Below, in pieces: positions 54,428-64,000 of a stretch of 64,000 nucleotides of DNA (position 1 is its first letter; every line of letters begins with the position of its first letter). Under the pieces are notes generated by a model, which saw only the letters and a program-made list of their open reading frames with translations, did no database searches and was not told the DNA's origin. Position numbers and translations under genes: made by a program. The DNA comes from Salinicola endophyticus (GTDB taxonomy: Bacteria; Pseudomonadota; Gammaproteobacteria; Pseudomonadales; Halomonadaceae): contig NZ_CP159578.1 in NCBI RefSeq assembly GCF_040536835.1, positions 372,001 through 436,000 of the forward strand, written 5' to 3'.

Positions 54428-56068
54428 ATGCAAGACCTGACCCTGGTAATGGCACAGCTCGACCCGCTGGTCGGCGATATCGCCGGCAATACCGCAGCGG
54501 CGATCGAGGCCGTGCGCGAGGCGAAGCTCGAGCACGACGCCGACGTGGTGGTGTTCAGCGAGCTCTATCTCACCGGTTATCCACCCGAAGACCTGCTGCT
54601 GCGCGAGGCGATGGAGCCGCGCCTGGCCGAGGCGCTGGCGGAGATGGCGCAGAAGATCGCCAAGTTCGCGCCGCAGACCCTGGTGGTGATGGGGTATCCC
54701 GGCCTGCGCGACGGCAAGCGTTACAATCTCGCCGGCGTGCTGCTGGGGGGCGAGTGGCGCGGCGAGTACGCCAAGCAGGCGCTGCCCAACTACCAGGTGT
54801 TCGACGAGGATCGCTACTTCGAACCCGGCACCCAGCCGCTGGTGATCGAGCATGCCGGTGCGCGCCTCGGCATCCTGATCTGCGAGGACCTGTGGGACGG
54901 CGCCCCGGTCCGGCAGTCGGCGCAGGCCGGTGCAGATATCCTGATCACGCTCAACGCCTCGCCGTTCCATCTCGACAAGCCTGCCGAGCGCGAGCGGCTG
55001 TTCGCCACCCGCGCCCGCGAGGCGGGCCGGCCGGTGGTCTACGTCAACGCCATCGGCGGTCAGGACGAGCTGGTGTTCGACGGCGGCTCGCTGGTGCTGG
55101 ATGCTCGGGGTGAGGTCGCGGTACGCGCACCGTTCTGGCAGGCCGGGCTGATGCCGGTGCGCTTCGTCGCCGCAGACGCCGGCTGGCACCCCGAGTCGGG
55201 TGAGCGCGAGGCGCTGCCGGAGAGCGAGGAGAATCTCTACTGCGCGCTGGTCACCGGGCTGCGCGACTACGTCAACAAGAGCGGCTTCCAGGGCGTGGTG
55301 ATGGGGCTCTCCGGGGGCATCGACTCGGCGCTGTCGCTGGCGATCGCGGTCGATGCGCTTGGCCCCGAACGGGTGCATGCGGTGATGATGCCGTATCACT
55401 ACACCGCCGAGATCTCCCGCGCCGACGCCGCCGAACAGGCCCGACTGCTCGGTGTCGGCTACGAGGTGATGCCGATCGCGCCGATGGTCGAGGCATTCAG
55501 CGCCACCCTGGCCGAGAGCTTCAGCGGCCTGGGGGCGGATACCACTGAGGAGAATCTGCAGTCGCGGGTGCGCGGTGTGCTGCTGATGGCGATCTCCAAC
55601 AAGAAGGGGCTGATGGTTCAGACCACCGGCAACAAGAGCGAGATGGCGGTGGGCTACGCCACGCTCTACGGTGACATGGTCGGCGGCTACAACGCGCTCA
55701 AGGATGTCTACAAGACCTGGGTCTATCGGCTGGCCAAGTGGCGTAATGCCCAGTCCCCGGCGATCCCCGAGCGGGTGATCACCCGACCGCCTTCCGCCGA
55801 GCTGGCCCCCGACCAGCAGGACAGCGACTCACTGCCGGGCTACGACGTGCTCGACGCCATTCTCGAACGCTATATCGAAGGCGACATGAGCGCCGAGGCG
55901 ATCATCGCCGCCGGTTATGATCGCGACGACGTCTACAAGGTGGTCAAGCTGGTCGACCGCAACGAGTACAAGCGGCGCCAGGCGCCGGTGGGCGTGCGGG
56001 TGACGCTGCGTGGCTTCGGCCGCGACCGGCGCTATCCGATCGTCAATGGGTGGCAGCCCGGCGCCTAG
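54428..56068 (+). CDS. nadE: Glutamine-dependent NAD+ synthetase
   Basis: This 546-aa enzyme amidates nicotinate adenine dinucleotide to NAD+ using glutamine. The nitrilase-type glutaminase domain (1-250) has the Glu-Lys-Cys triad in FSELYLTGYPPEDLL, YAKQALPNYQVFDE and ILICEDLWDG. The synthetase domain has the PP-loop GLSGGIDSALSLAIA (about residue 290), TTGNKSEMAVGYATLYGD and RPPSAELAPDQQDSDSLP. ATG 54428 follows GGAGAAGAGTGGACCC. An intrinsic terminator follows the gene. Confidence 0.96.
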   Translation: MQDLTLVMAQLDPLVGDIAGNTAAAIEAVREAKLEHDADVVVFSELYLTGYPPEDLLLREAMEPRLAEALAEMAQKIAKFAPQTLVVMGYPGLRDGKRYNLAGVLLGGEWRGEYAKQALPNYQVFDEDRYFEPGTQPLVIEHAGARLGILICEDLWDGAPVRQSAQAGADILITLNASPFHLDKPAERERLFATRAREAGRPVVYVNAIGGQDELVFDGGSLVLDARGEVAVRAPFWQAGLMPVRFVAADAGWHPESGEREALPESEENLYCALVTGLRDYVNKSGFQGVVMGLSGGIDSALSLAIAVDALGPERVHAVMMPYHYTAEISRADAAEQARLLGVGYEVMPIAPMVEAFSATLAESFSGLGADTTEENLQSRVRGVLLMAISNKKGLMVQTTGNKSEMAVGYATLYGDMVGGYNALKDVYKTWVYRLAKWRNAQSPAIPERVITRPPSAELAPDQQDSDSLPGYDVLDAILERYIEGDMSAEAIIAAGYDRDDVYKVVKLVDRNEYKRRQAPVGVRVTLRGFGRDRRYPIVNGWQPGA

Positions 56069-56100
56069 TCAGGCCTCTGATTAGGCCAATTCAAGGCATA

Positions 56101-56130
56101 AAAAAACCGCGACGGGGTCGCGGTTTTTTT
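56101..56130. terminator. Bidirectional terminator between nadE and bamD
   Basis: AAAAAACCGCGAC-GGG-GTCGCGGTTTTTTT. It serves nadE (33 bases after its stop) and, from the other strand, bamD. Confidence 0.93.
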
Positions 56131-56140
56131 GGGTCCCGGC

Positions 56141-56953
56141 TCAGCCGTTGGCGGTGAGCGGCGGGTTCACCTTGACGTGCCTGGGCTCGAAAGTGTTTCC
56201 ATCGAGCTGGGCGTTGTCGGGGTCGTTGGCGATCAGCGTCTTGAGCACGCTCTGGGCGCGACCGCGCATGTCCAGACCCAGGTAGCCCTCGACCATCACC
56301 GCCAGGGCATCGCGGGTCGCGGTGGACTTGGGGTAGTGCTCGATCACCCAGCGCCCGCGCTCGATCGCGGCGACATAGGCGCCCTTGCGCAGGTAGAAGT
56401 CGGCCACCTGCAGCTCGTGGCGCGCCATCACGTTGCGCAGATAGATGATGCGCTGGCGCGCGTCCGGGGCGTAGGCGCTGTCGGGGAAGCGCCGAACCAG
56501 CTCGCCGAAGTCGACGTAGGCGTCACGCGAGGCGCCCAGGTCGCGCTTGGAGATGTCGATCAGCTCCAGCCCTTCGAGGCTGAAGCGGCCCGCCTGATAG
56601 GCGGCCAGCCCACGCATGTAGTAGGCGTAGTCGACCTGCGGATGATCCGGATGCAGGCGAATGAAGCGGCTGGCGGCGGCGCGCGCCTGCTCCCAGTTCT
56701 CCACCTTGTAGTAGGCGTAGATCTGCTCCAACTGTGCCTGCTCGGCGTAGCGACCGAAGGGGAAACGGGTATCGAGCGCTTCCAGCTGGGTCACCGCGGT
56801 AGAGAAACGGCCGGCATCGAGCGAGCTCTGGGCCTGCTGGTAGAGCTCCTGCTCCTGCAGATCGGGGGCGGGCTCGTTACTGGCGCACCCGGCGAGCAGC
56901 GCGCCCGACATCAGCAGGGCGCCCAGTGCGGGAAATCGCGCTGAAAATCGCAT
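56141..56953 (-). CDS. bamD: Outer membrane assembly lipoprotein BamD
   Basis: BamD is the essential lipoprotein of the BAM complex that inserts beta-barrel proteins. The 270-aa precursor has a lipobox LLAGC|AS at residues 16-22, then TPR repeats (YQQAQSSLDAGRFSTAVTQL, FPFGRYAEQAQLEQIYAYYK, VDYAYYMRGLAAYQ). FVELVRRFPDSAYAPDARQR-like sequence (here FGELVRRFPDSAYAPDA) is the family hallmark. ATG 56953 is chosen over 56959 and 57013 from GAGG spacing. It is divergent from rluD, the standard arrangement. Confidence 0.95.
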   Translation of the reverse strand: MRFSARFPALGALLMSGALLAGCASNEPAPDLQEQELYQQAQSSLDAGRFSTAVTQLEALDTRFPFGRYAEQAQLEQIYAYYKVENWEQARAAASRFIRLHPDHPQVDYAYYMRGLAAYQAGRFSLEGLELIDISKRDLGASRDAYVDFGELVRRFPDSAYAPDARQRIIYLRNVMARHELQVADFYLRKGAYVAAIERGRWVIEHYPKSTATRDALAVMVEGYLGLDMRGRAQSVLKTLIANDPDNAQLDGNTFEPRHVKVNPPLTANG

Positions 56954-57072
56954 CGTCATCCTCGTATCAACCAATCCCTGGCGGCCGTGATAGAATCCGC
57001 CGAATCCGCTCACTATAAAGCAAACCCCGGTAGCGGCGAAATGTACCGGCGAAACGGAACCCTTCCCGACGT

Positions 57073-58032
57073 ATGGCCGACATCCTCAAGCGTGACGAGC
57101 GCATACCCGAGCATTTGGCCGGACGACGTCTGGACCAGGCGGCGGCCGAAATGTTCCCCGAGTTCTCCCGCGAGCGGCTCAAGAGCTGGATCCAGCAGGG
57201 CGAGCTGAGCCTCGACGGGCGCACGGCGCGGCCCAAGGACAAGGTGTTCGGCGGTGAGCGGCTGGCGCTCGACGCGCAGCTGGAAGCCGAGACCCGCTGG
57301 GAGGCGCAGGATATCCCGCTGACCATCGTCCACGAGGACGACGCGGTGGTGGTGATCGACAAGCCCGCCGGGCTGGTGGTACACCCCGCCGCCGGCAACC
57401 CCGACGGCACCCTGCTCAATGCCCTGCTGCACCACTTTCCGGCGCTGGCCGGCATCCCCCGTGCCGGCATCGTGCACCGTCTCGACAAGGACACCACCGG
57501 GCTGATGATGGTGGCCAAGACGCTGGAGGCCCAGACTGCGCTGGTCGAGCAGCTGCAGGCGCGCAGCGTGTCGCGGGAGTACGACGCCATCGTGGTCGGC
57601 ACCATGACCGCCGGCGGCACCGTGGATGCGCCGATCGGGCGCCACCCCAAGGATCGTCAGCGTCAGGCGGTCACCGCGGGGGGCAAGCCGGCGGTGACCC
57701 ACTATCGGGTCCAGGAGCGCTTCCGCGGGCACACCCACGTGCGCTGTCGGCTGGAGACCGGACGCACCCACCAGATCCGCGTGCATCTGGCCCACGTGCG
57801 CTATCCGCTGGTCGGGGACCCGGTCTACGGCGGGCGGCTCAAGCTGCCCGCCGGCGCCGGCGAGTCGCTCAAGACGCTGCTGCGCGATTTCCCGCGCCAG
57901 GCGCTGCATGCGCACAAGCTGCGCTTCACGCATCCCGTCAGCGGCGAGCCGGTGGAGTGCCGCGCGCCGCTGCCCGATGACATGTTCCTGCTGCTGGATG
58001 CGCTGCGTCAGGACCGGGAGGGTGAGGCATGA
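57073..58032 (+). CDS. rluD: 23S rRNA pseudouridine synthase RluD
   Basis: RluD makes pseudouridines 1911, 1915 and 1917 in helix 69 of 23S rRNA. The 319-aa protein has an N-terminal S4-like domain (LAGRRLDQAAAEMFPEFSRE, LKSWIQQGELSLDG). The catalytic Asp is in IVHRLDKDTTGLMMVAKT, preceded by VIDKPAGLVVHPAAGN. LETGRTHQIRVHLAHVRYPLVGD follows (quoted in part: RTHQIRVHLAHVRYPLVG). Its stop overlaps the pgeF start (ATGA). Confidence 0.95.
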   Translation: MADILKRDERIPEHLAGRRLDQAAAEMFPEFSRERLKSWIQQGELSLDGRTARPKDKVFGGERLALDAQLEAETRWEAQDIPLTIVHEDDAVVVIDKPAGLVVHPAAGNPDGTLLNALLHHFPALAGIPRAGIVHRLDKDTTGLMMVAKTLEAQTALVEQLQARSVSREYDAIVVGTMTAGGTVDAPIGRHPKDRQRQAVTAGGKPAVTHYRVQERFRGHTHVRCRLETGRTHQIRVHLAHVRYPLVGDPVYGGRLKLPAGAGESLKTLLRDFPRQALHAHKLRFTHPVSGEPVECRAPLPDDMFLLLDALRQDREGEA

Positions 58033-58832
58033 GTCTGAGCGAAGATGCCGGATTGCCGGGCATGACCCCGCCGGCCAGCGACGCGCCGACGCTGATCCTG
58101 CCTGACTGGGCGGCGCCGAGCACCGTCGGTGCCTTTGTCACCACGCGCCAGACCGGCCCCAGCCGCGGCCACTTCGCCGCCTTCAATCCCCAGGGCTTCA
58201 AGGGCGACGACCCGCAGACGGTGGCGCGCTGCCGTGAGCTGCTATCGCTGGAGGTGGGCGATGGGCGCCCGCTGTTCTGGCTCAAGCAGGTCCACGGGGC
58301 GCGGGTGATGCAGAGCTATCAGCCCGAGTACCGAGAGACGCCGCCCGAGGCCGATGCGGCGGTCACCAGCGGGCGTGACTACGCCTGCGTGGTGCTCACC
58401 GCCGACTGCCTGCCGGTGTTCTTCTGTGATCGTGCGGGGACCCGGGTGGGCGTGGCCCACGCCGGCTGGCGCGGGCTCGCCGGTGGCGTGCTGGAGGCCA
58501 GCGTGGCCGCGCTGGGCGTCGATCCGAGCGAGATCCTGGTGTGGTTCGGGCCGGCGATCTCGAATGCCCAGTTCGAGGTCGGCCCGGAAGTGTTCGAAGC
58601 CTTCGTCGCGGTCCAGCCGGAGGCCGAGAGCGCCTTCGATCGCAGCCCCTACCGGCTCGGCCACCATATGGCCGATCTCTACAAGCTGGCGCGCCTGCGT
58701 CTCGAACGCCTGGGCATCCACTCGATCAGCGGTGGTCACTTCTGCACCGCCTGCGACGAGACCCGCTTCTACTCCTACCGCCGTGATCAGGGCCGCACCG
58801 GGCATATGGCCAGCGTGATCTGGCTGCGCTGA
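58029..58832 (+). CDS. pgeF: Purine nucleoside phosphorylase-type laccase-domain protein (YfiH)
   Basis: This 267-aa protein belongs to the laccase-domain family whose members act as purine nucleoside phosphorylase/adenosine deaminase or as a peptidoglycan-editing factor. The zinc-binding set is His in WLKQVHGARV, Cys in VLTADCLPVFF and His in VGVAHAGWRGLAGG. GPAISNAQFEVGPEV and GHFCTACDETRFYSYRRD follow. It is co-translated with rluD and followed by a terminator. Confidence 0.93.
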   Translation: MSLSEDAGLPGMTPPASDAPTLILPDWAAPSTVGAFVTTRQTGPSRGHFAAFNPQGFKGDDPQTVARCRELLSLEVGDGRPLFWLKQVHGARVMQSYQPEYRETPPEADAAVTSGRDYACVVLTADCLPVFFCDRAGTRVGVAHAGWRGLAGGVLEASVAALGVDPSEILVWFGPAISNAQFEVGPEVFEAFVAVQPEAESAFDRSPYRLGHHMADLYKLARLRLERLGIHSISGGHFCTACDETRFYSYRRDQGRTGHMASVIWLR

Positions 58833-58877
58833 GGCGCGCTTTCCTGCTCCCCAGTATCAGACTCTCACATGAATGAG

Positions 58878-58912
58878 ATTCGTCTGCGTCCATTTGGCGC
58901 AGGCGAATTTTT
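58878..58912 (+). terminator. Rho-independent terminator after pgeF
   Basis: ATTCGTCTGCG (58878-58888) pairs with CGCAGGCGAAT (58898-58908) with one G-T wobble, followed by TTTTT. It separates rluD-pgeF from the heat-shock promoter of clpB. Confidence 0.85.
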
Positions 58913-58923
58913 CATGCGCAGCG

Positions 58924-58951
58924 CTTGAATTGTGCAAACATACCTCCATCT
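58924..58951 (+). promoter_or_regulatory. Sigma-32 (RpoH) heat-shock promoter of clpB
   Basis: CTTGAA (58924-58929), 14 bases, then CTCCATCT (58944-58951). This matches the RpoH consensus CTTGAA-N13-15-CCCCATNT at all but one fixed base. It lies about 60 bases before the clpB ATG. Confidence 0.85.
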
Positions 58952-59012
58952 AGCTGTCAACTGATGAACTGATTCGCCGCCGACCCGGTCGGCCGGCTCT
59001 GGAGGGAATCCG

Positions 59013-61598
<2,586 letters not shown>

Positions 61599-61636
61599 CC
61601 TCGCCGGACGTTCGCTGTACGGTGAGTGACCATGAC

Positions 61637-61672
61637 AGAGCCCCGCCGACAGGCGGGGCTCTTGTCTTTTCT
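61637..61672 (+). terminator. Rho-independent terminator after clpB
   Basis: AGAGCCCCGCC-GACA-GGCGGGGCTCT followed by TGTCTTTT, 38 bases after the clpB stop and before the convergent sugar transporter gene. Confidence 0.88.
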
Positions 61673-61702
61673 GGGGTGGGGCTTTCCGGGAGCCCAGGTT
61701 GC

Positions 61703-63076
61703 TCAGGCGCGGGCGGGCTGGCGCCGGGGCGCCGTCGGGTCGCTCGCGCCGCGCACCAGGCGGCGCTGCAGCGCCTCCAGCGAGACGCCCTTGGTCTCGG
61801 GCATCAGGAACATCACGAACAGCACCTGCAGCACCATCATCACGGCGAAGAAGGCGAATACCGGCCCGCCGTTGAAGTGCCCCAACACCGTGGGCATCAC
61901 TAGCGCAATGCAGGCAGCACAGATCCAGTGCACCGAGCTGCCGAAGGACTGGCCGCGGGCGCGTACCTGATTGGGGAAGATTTCGGCGATGAAGACCCAG
62001 ATGATCGCCCCCTGGCTGATGGCGTGGGCGGCGATGAACAGGCACAGCAGCAGGGGCACGTCGAGGCCGCCCAGATCATTCGAGAAGAAGGCGCGTGAGA
62101 TCAGCACCAGCGAGACGATATACCCCACCGAGCCGATATAAAGCAGGGTGCGCCGTCCCAGGCGGTCGATCAGCGCCATGCCGAGCATGGTGAACAGCAG
62201 GTTGATCACCCCGATGCCCACGGTCGAGAGCAGGGCCGCGCTGCTGCCGAGCTGGGCCGCTTCGAGCACCCGTGGGGCGTAGTAGATGATGAAGTTGATG
62301 CCCGAGAGCTGATTGAAGAAAGCAATCAGGAACGCCAGCAGGATCGGCAGGCGATAGCGCCCGGAGAAGAACGCCGGCCGTGCCTGCTGACCGTCGCTGT
62401 CGTCGGCGGCGCGAATGGCGGCGACCTGGGCGTCGACGTCGGCCTGCGGGTCGAGCTGACGCAGTACCGCGGCGGCCCCCTGAGGGTCGTTGCGGTGCAG
62501 GATCAGCCAGCGCGGGCTACGCGGAATGCGCAGCACCATCAGGGTATAGATCAGCGCCGGGAGTGCCTCGACGCCGAGCATCCAGCGCCACGCCTGGCCG
62601 TCGACCAGCGCGCCGATCACATAGTTGGAAACGAACGCCATCAGGATGCCGAACACCACGTTGAACTGATAGAGCCCCACCAGCAGGCCACGGCGCTCGC
62701 TCGGCGCGATCTCGGAAATATAGGTGGGGGCCGCCACCGAGGAGACGCCGACGCCGATACCGCCGATCAGGCGGAAGAACGAGAACCAGTAAGGGTCGCT
62801 GGCCAGCGCCGAGCCCACCGCCGAGACCATATAGAGCCCGCCGATCAGCAGCAGGGTGGCGCGCCGGCCCAGGCGGTCAGTGGGGTAGTTGCCCCAGATG
62901 GCGCCGATCACCGTGCCCCACAGCGCCATCGACATCACCAGCAGGCCGTGCTGCAGGTCGCTCAGCCCCCACAGCGCCTGGATGGGCTTGTCGGCGCCGG
63001 AGATGACCGCGGTATCGAAGCCGAATAGAAACCCGGCCAGGGCTACCGTGATCGACCACTGGACGATACGCGACAT
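61703..63076 (-). CDS. MFS sugar porter family transporter
   Basis: A 457-aa 12-helix transporter of the sugar porter family (XylE/GalP-like proton symporters). Diagnostics are GFLFGFDTAVISGA in helix 1, DRLGRRATLL, the loop ERRGLLVGLYQ, RIPRSPRWLI, QLSGINFIIYYAP in helix 7, a second RLGRRTLLYIG and the C-terminal PETKGVSLE. ATG 63076 is chosen because GAAGGAGGAGTTCC precedes it. The sugar is not predictable, and no catabolic operon adjoins it. Confidence 0.92.
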   Translation of the reverse strand: MSRIVQWSITVALAGFLFGFDTAVISGADKPIQALWGLSDLQHGLLVMSMALWGTVIGAIWGNYPTDRLGRRATLLLIGGLYMVSAVGSALASDPYWFSFFRLIGGIGVGVSSVAAPTYISEIAPSERRGLLVGLYQFNVVFGILMAFVSNYVIGALVDGQAWRWMLGVEALPALIYTLMVLRIPRSPRWLILHRNDPQGAAAVLRQLDPQADVDAQVAAIRAADDSDGQQARPAFFSGRYRLPILLAFLIAFFNQLSGINFIIYYAPRVLEAAQLGSSAALLSTVGIGVINLLFTMLGMALIDRLGRRTLLYIGSVGYIVSLVLISRAFFSNDLGGLDVPLLLCLFIAAHAISQGAIIWVFIAEIFPNQVRARGQSFGSSVHWICAACIALVMPTVLGHFNGGPVFAFFAVMMVLQVLFVMFLMPETKGVSLEALQRRLVRGASDPTAPRRQPARA

Positions 63077-63645
63077 GGAACTCCTCCTTCTCCGGGTCGA
63101 GCGACGCGGTATGCATGAGATGAATCGATTCAGCTTGCGCATTACAGCAAGGGATCGACGCAGATGCGAGCGTTCGTCGGTAGACTTTCGTCGCGCTTCG
63201 GTAAACGGAGGGGGCGCGTGTCGGGCGCCGATGGCCGGTGCTGACGCCGGGTGCCCGCCAAGGTTGACACTCCGGGAGCGCTGGGAGAATCTAGGCGACT
63301 CCTGATTGCGGGCGCAGCCATTGTCGGGCGACCCCTGGCCGCTGCGTGAAGGGTAGGTTCTGCGTGACCTCTACCCGCCTGTCGAAGGAACTCTTTCTCA
63401 GGAAAGAGGGGAACGGGCCACCCGCTCGTCCCCGCCAACCCCACACGGCGATCTGCCGTGCCGGGAGCCGCGTCGACCTGCCGGTCGTGACGGTTCCCAT
63501 GAGTGCGGGTCCCCACCCAGGGCCCATAGCCAGGATTATGGCATCAGGCGCCGACGGCATGTCGGTAGCGGCGTACCGCCGCATTAACGCTACGCGATCG
63601 CGGAAATCGCGCAGTGGCACTCGAACCTCCAGGGGAGACTCACCA
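63077..63645. promoter_or_regulatory. 569-bp regulatory region before the acetolactate synthase gene
   Basis: On the plus strand a perfect TTGACA (63264-63269) with a weak -10 (GAGAAT, 63285-63290, 15-base spacing) could start a leader of about 350 nt. Its sequence is rich in hairpins: CTCTTTC-TCAG-GAAAGAG, CACGGC-GATCT-GCCGTG, and GTAGCG pairing with CGCTAC around GCGG-CGTA-CCGC. I find no leader peptide rich in Ile, Val or Leu codons and no riboswitch I can name. The minus strand should hold the sugar-transporter promoter, which I cannot place. Confidence 0.4.
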
Positions 63646-64000
63646 GTGGAATTACTTTCCGGCGCCGATATGATCGCCCGCTTCCTGAAAGACGAAGGGG
63701 TGGAGCATATCTACGGCTACCCGGGCGGTGCGGCATTGCACATCTACGATGCCCTCTTTCGCCAGGATAGCGTCAAGCACATTCTCGTTCGCCACGAACA
63801 GGCCGCGACCCACGCCGCCGACGGCTATGCCCGTGCCACCGGCAAGCCCGGCGTGGTGCTGGTCACCTCCGGCCCCGGCGCCACCAATGCCGTCACCGGC
63901 ATCGCCACCGCCTACATGGACTCGATTCCCATGGTGGTGCTGTGCGGCCAGGTGATGAGCCACCTGATCGGCGAGGACGCCTTCCAGGAGACCGATATCG
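63646..64000 (+). CDS. ilvI: Acetolactate synthase large subunit (3' truncated by window)
   Basis: The first 118 codons of the thiamine-diphosphate-dependent acetohydroxyacid synthase catalytic subunit, which starts branched-chain amino acid synthesis. [36 protein letters not shown], the catalytic Glu in [19 protein letters not shown], and [19 protein letters not shown] are seen. GTG 63646 follows AGGGGAG with 8-base spacing and matches the family start. The frame is also open for 96 codons upstream, but that part is not family-like. A small subunit gene (ilvH) is expected beyond the window. Confidence 0.94.
   Translation, partial: MELLSGADMIARFLKDEGVEHIYGYPGGAALHIYDALFRQDSVKHILVRHEQAATHAADGYARATGKPGVVLVTSGPGATNAVTGIATAYMDSIPMVVLCGQVMSHLIGEDAFQETDI

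Noticed and set aside
63358..63645. In-frame open extension upstream of the acetolactate synthase start
   Set aside because: The family start VELLSGADM has a good ribosome-binding site at 63646, and the upstream 96 codons encode Arg/Pro/Gly-rich sequence unlike the family.

Overview
This 64 kb window is GC-rich, gene-dense bacterial chromosome. The conserved gene orders (rpsK-rpsD-rpoA-rplQ; uvrA-MFS-ssb; ispB-rplU-rpmA-obgE-proB-rpsT-murJ-ribF-ileS-lspA-fkpB-ispH-pil genes-thiO; bamD-rluD-pgeF-clpB) are those of Pseudomonas-like gammaproteobacteria. Protein style and base composition suggest a halophilic member of the Halomonadaceae (Salinicola/Halomonas-like). That placement is by eye, not by alignment. 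No phage, insertion sequence, integron, rRNA operon or CRISPR array is visible. One tRNA, tRNA-Pro(CGG), is present.

Layout. 1-2.5 kb: the end of the alpha ribosomal operon with rpoA and a terminator. 2.7-10.2 kb: uvrA (minus), a YajR-like MFS exporter, ssb, a 75-bp-period palindromic repeat array and an OPT-family transporter. 10.3-15.0 kb: an SMP-30-like lactonase (minus), a 28-codon leader ORF coupled to a degenerate RmlD-like gene and a PlsC-type acyltransferase, then the fabA-fabB pair (minus). 15.3-17.1 kb: a PAS-GGDEF-EAL protein. 17.1-26.2 kb: a light/photo-oxidative-stress cluster on the minus strand (MerR/LitR-like regulator, phrB photolyase, NTF2-like, SDR, FAD oxidoreductase, DUF1365, Cfa-like methyltransferase, DUF2878), with a divergent TIGR01777 epimerase across a 533-bp regulatory region. 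26.2-33.0 kb: rapA, two small envelope proteins, a molybdopterin enzyme with its cytochrome b, and tRNA-Pro. 33.2-46.5 kb: the ispB to ispH housekeeping block. 46.6-53.2 kb: type IV pilus minor pilins, pilY1, pilE and a FimT-like pseudopilin. 53.2-61.6 kb: thiO, nadE, bamD, rluD, pgeF and heat-shock clpB. 61.7-64 kb: a sugar MFS transporter (minus) and the 5' part of an acetolactate synthase gene after a long structured leader region.

How the genes work together. Most of the window is translation, lipid, isoprenoid and envelope housekeeping. The 17-26 kb cluster is the most system-like part. Its regulator has the LitR/CarH architecture, but every cobalamin-contacting residue I can align except one Trp is replaced. 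Its methyltransferase has lost two residues associated with classical cyclopropane synthases. Together with the photolyase this suggests a light-induced repair and membrane-lipid-modification regulon that senses light through a partner protein. Other items worth attention are a putative zinc-ribbon-less IleRS, a 21-bp tandem repeat running from the ribF stop to the ileS start codon, and a dispersed 75-bp double-hairpin repeat family with compensatory changes.
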